A DNA stretch of 9,683 nt from Cyclobacteriaceae bacterium (GTDB lineage: Bacteria > Bacteroidota > Bacteroidia > Cytophagales > Cyclobacteriaceae): contig JAUUZS010000113.1 in the NCBI GenBank assembly GCA_030589835.1, positions 1 through 9,683 on the forward strand, given 5' to 3'. Numbering within the stretch: the stretch's first letter is position 1; each line of letters opens with the position of its first letter. The notes below the pieces were generated by a model. That model saw nothing but the letters and a program-made list of their open reading frames with translations, had not been told where the DNA came from and made no database searches. Below are positions 5,692 to 9,683 of this stretch, piece by piece. A program made the translations under genes and the position numbers.

Positions 5692-6402
5692 ATGGGTAAA
5701 TTTTCAATTATTGTTTTAATATTCATTTTTAATTGTAATCAAAAGTTATACGCTCAATATAGCGGTAACTACGAATACAGTTCAGAAATGATATGGGGTG
5801 TCACCAAAGCTACAAACAGTGGGTTGATTGGAGGATTCATTTTCAAATATGCCAAAGAGATAAAAAATGATCATTTTCATGGTGGACTTGTTGAAATCGT
5901 AAATATAAAACACCCTCAGGAACAACGATATTATTCAGAATCAGGAAATACCTTTATTGGCGGGAAGCAAAACTATCTGTATAGTTTAAGGCTGTCCTAT
6001 TTGCGCGAGTATACATTCTTCAAAAAAGCTGCCCAGCAGGGCGTGCAGGTAAATGGAATAATTGCCGCAGGGCCTACCTTTGGAATTGAAGCACCTTATT
6101 ATGTGGAGGTAAAAGCAGGGAATGGAACAATTAAGGAGCCATACGATCCCAATAAAAATCAAAAAATAATAGGCACGGGAAACATCCTTCAAGGAATTGG
6201 AGAATCGGCCATTGTGCCCGGATTGAATACTAAAGCAGGAATATCCTTTGAATTTGGAACATTTAAGTCAAATGTTGTTGGAATAGAAGTTGGCTTTGAG
6301 GTGGATTATTTTACACGGGAAATTATCCTGATACCGACCACAGAAAATTACAGCATCTTCCCGTCTGCCTATGCAACGCTATTCTATGGTTCCAGGCGCT
6401 AA
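5692..6402 (+). CDS. Predicted outer-membrane beta-barrel protein, conserved hypothetical
   Basis: Starting at ATG 5692, the product is 236 residues. The frame is open upstream to GTG 5659, but the ATG gives a clean signal peptide: MGK, a hydrophobic core FSIIVLIFIF, then KLYA-Q. The mature part has amphipathic strands with Gly and aromatic residues: SGLIGGFIFKYAKEI, FHGGLVEIVNI, YLYSLRLSYLREYTFF, GVQVNGIIAAGPTFGI, TKAGISFEFG, VVGIEVGFEVDYF. The last strand is SAYATLFYG, followed by SRR. This fits a small 8- to 10-strand outer-membrane barrel of the porin-like type common in Bacteroidota. I recognise no specific family or substrate. It has its own promoter and lies 61 bp before lipA with no terminator between, so lipA may be partly transcribed with it. 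Residues such as YYVEVKAG to NKNQK probably form an extracellular loop. Confidence 0.75.
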   Translation: MGKFSIIVLIFIFNCNQKLYAQYSGNYEYSSEMIWGVTKATNSGLIGGFIFKYAKEIKNDHFHGGLVEIVNIKHPQEQRYYSESGNTFIGGKQNYLYSLRLSYLREYTFFKKAAQQGVQVNGIIAAGPTFGIEAPYYVEVKAGNGTIKEPYDPNKNQKIIGTGNILQGIGESAIVPGLNTKAGISFEFGTFKSNVVGIEVGFEVDYFTREIILIPTTENYSIFPSAYATLFYGSRR

Positions 6403-6463
6403 GCAGATTTTGTATTATGCATTTCCCTAATCCGGTTATCCTTGCGATTTTAAAAAAGATATA

Positions 6464-7339
6464 ATGATAGAAATACCATCCGTCAAAAAAAATAATGAGC
6501 AGAAAGCCAGAAAACCAAGTTGGTTGAGGGTCAAGTTGCCTGTGGGTAAAGAATATCTCAAAGTCCGTGGGCTTGTCGATAAATATAAACTGCATACGAT
6601 TTGTGAAAGTGGCAACTGCCCGAATATGGGAGAGTGCTGGGGCAACGGTACCGCTACGTTTATGATTCTCGGGAATGTGTGTACCAGAGCGTGTTCTTTT
6701 TGTGCCGTAGCTACGGGTCGCCCCCCTGAGTACGATGAAAAAGAACCTGAAAGGGTGGCCATGGCCATCAAGTTGATGGGGGTGAAACATGCGGTTTTTA
6801 CATCCGTAAACCGGGATGAGCTCAAGGATCGAGGCGCTGAAATTTGGTATCAGACAGTTGTGAAAACCAAAGCATTGAGCCCTGAAACCACCATAGAAAC
6901 TTTGATCCCGGATGTGAAGAATACCTGGGATGCTTTGATAAGGATGATTAGCGGAGGACAGGAAATTGTTTCCCACAACCTGGAAACTGTAGAGGGATTA
7001 TATCGAAGAATCAGACCTCAGGGAAAATATTACAGAAGCCTGGAGCAAATTAAGCGAACGAAAGATTTTGGCAAAAAGACCAAGTCGGGCATCATGGTTG
7101 GAATAGGGGAAAAAGATGAAGAGGTCTTCAAGACCATGGATGATTTGGCAGCACATGGATGTGATGTCATGACCATTGGGCAATATTTACAGCCTACAAA
7201 ACTGCATCACGAAGTGTTGGAATTTGTGCACCCTGATAAGTTCGAGGTTTATCGTGAAGAAGGATTGAAAAGAGGTATTTCCTATATGGAATCCGGCCCC
7301 TTGGTTCGATCCTCTTATCATGCAGAAAAGCATATTTAG
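6464..7339 (+). CDS. lipA: Lipoyl synthase LipA
   Basis: This 291-residue radical SAM enzyme inserts two sulfur atoms into octanoyl groups on the E2 and GcvH subunits of 2-oxoacid dehydrogenases and the glycine cleavage system. All key residues are visible. The auxiliary 4Fe-4S cluster ligands are C47, C52 and C58 in [12 protein letters not shown]. The radical SAM CxxxCxxC motif is C73-T-R-A-C77-S-F-C80. The C-terminal RSSY (residues 282-285) supplies the serine ligand to the auxiliary cluster. Other family blocks are [37 protein letters not shown] and [16 protein letters not shown]. The length is normal and the start ATG 6464 fits, with 46 residues before the first cluster Cys. It lies 61 bp after the outer-membrane protein gene. 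No lipB is visible in the window. Confidence 0.98.
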   Translation: MIEIPSVKKNNEQKARKPSWLRVKLPVGKEYLKVRGLVDKYKLHTICESGNCPNMGECWGNGTATFMILGNVCTRACSFCAVATGRPPEYDEKEPERVAMAIKLMGVKHAVFTSVNRDELKDRGAEIWYQTVVKTKALSPETTIETLIPDVKNTWDALIRMISGGQEIVSHNLETVEGLYRRIRPQGKYYRSLEQIKRTKDFGKKTKSGIMVGIGEKDEEVFKTMDDLAAHGCDVMTIGQYLQPTKLHHEVLEFVHPDKFEVYREEGLKRGISYMESGPLVRSSYHAEKHI

Positions 7340-7416
7340 TTTTTTATTTCCAGCTATTCAGTTGATAGCCATACCATCTGACTTGATTTTAAATTCTAGA
7401 AGGGAAAAAGAACCTT

Positions 7417-7445
7417 ATCGAACGAATTACGATTCCGATTTTTTT
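7417..7445 (+). terminator. Possible weak terminator after lipA
   Basis: ATCG (7417-7420) pairs with CGAT (7436-7439), and GAAT (7424-7427) pairs with ATTC (7432-7435) around a TACG loop, leaving a three-base bulge AAC on one side. Seven T residues (7439-7445) follow. The stem is short and bulged, so termination would be weak. It lies 78 bp after the lipA stop. Confidence 0.35.
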
Positions 7446-7509
7446 CATTGACAAGTAGATTGTTGATGTGACCAACAGGCATTTTGCTCTCACAAACACC
7501 TTATCCAAT

Positions 7510-7517
7510 TAGGTTTG
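7510..7517 (+). promoter_or_regulatory. Possible -7 box upstream of the small ORF and osmC
   Basis: TAGGTTTG matches TAnnTTTG. A TTTG lies at 7483-7486, but the 23-nt spacer is long. A transcript from here would begin at about 7522-7524, essentially at the GTG of the small ORF, and about 100 nt before osmC. The -33 fit is poor, so confidence is low. Confidence 0.3.
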
Positions 7518-7521
7518 AAAT

Positions 7522-7620
7522 GTGACAATCAATGCACAGGAACTATTGTGGCACCTTCAGGTGTTGATAGATGAGATTACAGAATTTTATAATAAATTAG
7601 AATTAACGAATATTAGGTAA
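7522..7620 (+). CDS. Candidate small leader ORF (32 residues) overlapping the osmC start
   Basis: From GTG 7522 the frame runs 32 codons to TAA 7618-7620. The last A of that stop is the first base of the osmC ATG (TAATG), the usual arrangement for translational coupling. The peptide contains an amphipathic helix-like run, NAQELLWHLQVLIDEITEFY, with hydrophobic residues at helical spacing. An in-frame TGA at 7516-7518 rules out a longer version. There is no clear ribosome-binding site, and a transcript from the box at 7510-7517 would be nearly leaderless. I do not recognise it. It may be a short coupling peptide or chance. Confidence 0.3.
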   Translation: MTINAQELLWHLQVLIDEITEFYNKLELTNIR

Positions 7621-8045
7621 TGGCAAAACAGGAGATAAACGTAAAGTGGCTTGATAAAATGGCATTTTCGACAGAAGTCAATGGGCATGAAATCATTCTT
7701 GATGCAATTCCGGAAGTAGGGGGCGAAAACCGGGGGCCACGCCCAAAACCATTTATGCTGGTTGCCCTGGGAGGCTGCACTGCGATGGATGTGATTTCTA
7801 TTCTTAAGAAAATGCGGGTTGAAGTTGTGGATTTGAATGTGAAAGTTGAGGGGGATTTGACAGAGGAGCACCCCATGCATTTTAACAAAATCCATGTCAT
7901 TTATGAATTTAAAGGAAAAGACCTGCCGTTGGAAAAGCTTCAAAAGGCTGTGAATCTCTCTGAAGAAAGATATTGTGGTGTTAGTGCGGTGTATAGTAAG
8001 GCAATGGAAATGACATCAGAAATTATTGTGCTGAATGAGGAATAG
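7620..8045 (+). CDS. OsmC-family protein
   Basis: This 141-residue protein has the OsmC/Ohr layout: an N-terminal beta region with GGENRGPRPKPFMLVALGGC (about residues 34-53), a central helix with the first redox Cys (C53 in GGCTAMDV), and the second Cys at C119 in ERYCGVSAVYSKAM. The two cysteines form the peroxidatic pair in this family, which reduces organic hydroperoxides in the cytoplasm. The GGCTAMDVISILKKMRVEVVDLNVKVEGD wording is closer to the YhfA-like OsmC subgroup than to Ohr or OsmC proper, so the true substrate is uncertain. The ATG at 7620 overlaps the stop of a possible 32-codon ORF. A strong terminator follows 24 bp after the stop. Confidence 0.92.
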   Translation: MAKQEINVKWLDKMAFSTEVNGHEIILDAIPEVGGENRGPRPKPFMLVALGGCTAMDVISILKKMRVEVVDLNVKVEGDLTEEHPMHFNKIHVIYEFKGKDLPLEKLQKAVNLSEERYCGVSAVYSKAMEMTSEIIVLNEE

Positions 8046-8069
8046 GTTATAATCTACTCGATTGATCAA

Positions 8070-8108
8070 AAAAATGTCATTTCAGAAGCAAGCTGAAATG
8101 ACATTTTT
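8070..8108. terminator. Bidirectional intrinsic terminator between osmC and the beta-galactosidase gene
   Basis: The 16-base arm AAAAATGTCATTTCAG (8070-8085) is perfectly repeated in inverse as CTGAAATGACATTTTT (8093-8108), with a 7-base loop AAGCAAG. The A-run on the left and T-run on the right provide a U-tract on either strand. It therefore serves both convergent genes: it starts 24 bp after the osmC stop and lies 16 bp beyond the beta-galactosidase stop. Confidence 0.9.
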
Positions 8109-8124
8109 CTTAGGAGATAAATAA

Positions 8125-9683
8125 TTATAATTTGGGCAATGAATAATCGCTTCCTGCTTTTATCGGTTTTATACTAAAAGAATAACTATAATTCTTTGCC
8201 GGAATCCTGAACTCCTGATGAGGCCTTGCATTTTGCGACCAGCTATCATCGCCACCCACTCCTTGCTGAAGGTGGTCGATATTCAAGGTAATCAAATCCC
8301 GGTCAGGTAATTCATTGATATGCTCGGCCTTCTCAATATCCTCCATAGTGTATGGCCAGGCGCTAATGTTCAAGGGCTCGTCGGCACTGATCAAGATTCC
8401 CTGTCCGGAAGCATTGCTTAGTTTTGCCCAGCGTGCGTTCCAGTGATTATTGCTTTCCTGAGGGCGTACATACTGATAAAAATCTTTCTTGACCGATTTG
8501 GCGTACACACCTAACTCAGATCCAGAATTCCTATCCCAATAAGTCTCATGAGGCCCCGGGCCATACCATTCCAGCTTGTCGTAATCACTATCGATCTGCA
8601 TTTGCATACCCACTCGTGGAATATTGGATAGGCCTCCTCCTGCTATGAAATTATAATTGATCAGGACTTCTCCATTTCCATAAATTGTGTAAGAAGTTGA
8701 TAAGGAGGAATTTACTTTGTCAAGTGCTGATTCAACTGAAACCTTCACTGCTTTTTCATTTATTTTGGTTAAAGTAACTGATTTAACAGTCAGCTCTTTA
8801 CCTGCATCTTTCCAGGCCCTAAACCTTCTTGGCATGCCGCTGCCATTATCATTATCTGTAGGAGGCCGCCAGAAATTCGGTACCAACGGAGCAACAACGA
8901 TTTCTTTTCCGTTTAGTTTATATGAGCTTAATAAGCCTATTGATTTTGAAATAGATACTTCGAAATCAGCTCCTTTTACAACAATTGAAAGATCATTTTC
9001 TGATGCATCTACAACTCCAAATGAGGAAATATCAGCCAAGGGAGTGGTTGGGGTTTTGAACGGTAAAGCAAATTGTTCCCATGCCACAATGTGTCCTTTC
9101 TTTGACCAACTATTGTCCTTGTTGGTTTTGAAAGTCACCTTCAGGTGATATTCAGCCCCGGCTTTTAAGGTAGGTTTTTCGAAAGGGATACTTATTCGCT
9201 CTGTTTCAGTTGGTTTGGTATTCATAGTTTCCATGGAACCATTTTGAATGACAAGGCCATTTTCAGTCAACTCCCAGCTGATGTCATAAATGGACAAATC
9301 TGCAAAATGGTGCCAATTGGTCACCTTTATATCCCCTCGCAATAAGTATCCTGCTTGCATCACTACCGGTTGATGGATTTTCTTCACTTCCCAGGTGACC
9401 GGTTTTGCAGTCTGGTCGGAGGCAATCACCCCATTGATGCAGAAATTCCCTGAATTTATTTTATCTCCAAAGTCACCGCCGTAGGCCCAATATTTTTTGC
9501 CATTGGCATCGGTCTGCAATATTCCCTGGTCAGTCCAATCCCAGATAAAGGCGCCGATCATTCTTTTATTTTCCCTGATGGCATCCCAGAATTTAACGAA
9601 GCTGCCAAGGGAATTTCCCATTGCGTGGGCATATTCGCACCATAATACCGGCCTGTTGTCAACTGGGTGGTTGGCCCAATTCA
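8125..9683 (-). CDS. lacZ: GH2 beta-galactosidase (LacZ type), C-terminal 518 residues
   Basis: The frame is open to the right edge, so the N-terminal half is outside the window. The first visible residues include RPVLWCEYAHAMGNSLGSF; the Glu of CEYAH is the nucleophile of GH2 beta-galactosidases (E537 in E. coli) and the following His is also conserved. FIWDWTDQGI and YGGDFGD close the TIM barrel and active site. Next come an Ig-like domain (about GYLLRGDIKVTN to HIVAWEQFALP), then the large C-terminal beta-sandwich (Bgal_small_N) with LVPNFWRPPTDNDNG, WYGPGPHETYWDRN, YVRPQESNNH and GGDDSWS; the Trp of GGDDSW shapes the sugar pocket in E. coli. The remaining length after the nucleophile (about 500 residues) matches LacZ. 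The acid/base Glu and any signal peptide lie outside the window, so cellular location cannot be judged. It is convergent with osmC. Confidence 0.95.
   Translation of the reverse strand, partial: NWANHPVDNRPVLWCEYAHAMGNSLGSFVKFWDAIRENKRMIGAFIWDWTDQGILQTDANGKKYWAYGGDFGDKINSGNFCINGVIASDQTAKPVTWEVKKIHQPVVMQAGYLLRGDIKVTNWHHFADLSIYDISWELTENGLVIQNGSMETMNTKPTETERISIPFEKPTLKAGAEYHLKVTFKTNKDNSWSKKGHIVAWEQFALPFKTPTTPLADISSFGVVDASENDLSIVVKGADFEVSISKSIGLLSSYKLNGKEIVVAPLVPNFWRPPTDNDNGSGMPRRFRAWKDAGKELTVKSVTLTKINEKAVKVSVESALDKVNSSLSTSYTIYGNGEVLINYNFIAGGGLSNIPRVGMQMQIDSDYDKLEWYGPGPHETYWDRNSGSELGVYAKSVKKDFYQYVRPQESNNHWNARWAKLSNASGQGILISADEPLNISAWPYTMEDIEKAEHINELPDRDLITLNIDHLQQGVGGDDSWSQNARPHQEFRIPAKNYSYSFSIKPIKAGSDYSLPKL

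Noticed and set aside
6323..6976. Minus-strand 217-residue open frame
   Set aside because: Antisense to the end of the outer-membrane protein gene and the conserved Cys motifs of lipA; a shadow frame.
7546..7565. CACCTTCAGGTG mini-hairpin upstream of osmC, considered as an operator or attenuator
   Set aside because: The stem is only 4-5 bp and has no follow-on signal; it also lies within the candidate small ORF.
8717..9148. Plus-strand 143-residue open frame
   Set aside because: Antisense inside the beta-galactosidase gene, whose family motifs run on both sides of it.

Overview
The window looks like chromosomal DNA of a Bacteroidota bacterium, probably of the Cytophagales type. The reasons are AT-rich intergenic DNA, few strong Shine-Dalgarno sites, several matches to the Bacteroidota promoter pattern TAnnTTTG, a bacillithiol-linked YtxJ protein, a WbqC-family protein, and signal peptides ending in a small residue followed by Gln. 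This placement rests on gene content and motifs only. No rRNA, tRNA or CRISPR array is visible.

Layout. (1) Positions 1-2163, minus strand: an M16 zinc peptidase, then a WbqC-family protein 16 bp downstream, then the first 52 codons of clpC running off the left edge. (2) Positions 2164-2843: a 680-bp divergent intergenic region. It contains a 469-bp segment bounded by 12-bp perfect inverted repeats and an abutting TTTTCT direct repeat, which looks like a small transposon-derived (MITE-like) element. (3) Positions 2844-5582, plus strand: an 800-residue, very basic, secreted protein built from 26-residue repeats, then ytxJ 3 bp downstream. (4) Positions 5692-7339, plus strand: a predicted outer-membrane beta-barrel protein behind a good Bacteroidota promoter, then lipA (lipoyl synthase). 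(5) Positions 7340-8045: a weak terminator, a possible 32-codon ORF whose stop overlaps the next start (TAATG), then an OsmC-family protein. (6) Positions 8070-8108: a strong terminator hairpin usable from both sides, separating osmC from the convergent C-terminal half of a GH2 beta-galactosidase (8125-9683, minus) that runs off the right edge.

Most genes are housekeeping or stress related (Clp chaperone, lipoate synthesis, thiol/peroxide redox) and do not form one obvious pathway. The item that stands out is the repeat protein at 2844-5246. A glycine (Asp once) recurs at exactly 26-residue spacing at 21 consecutive positions (residues 238 to 758), usually preceded two residues earlier by Tyr, with no insertion or deletion in phase. 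I do not recognise its family. It is probably an exported, polyanion-binding or surface structural protein, but that is inference.
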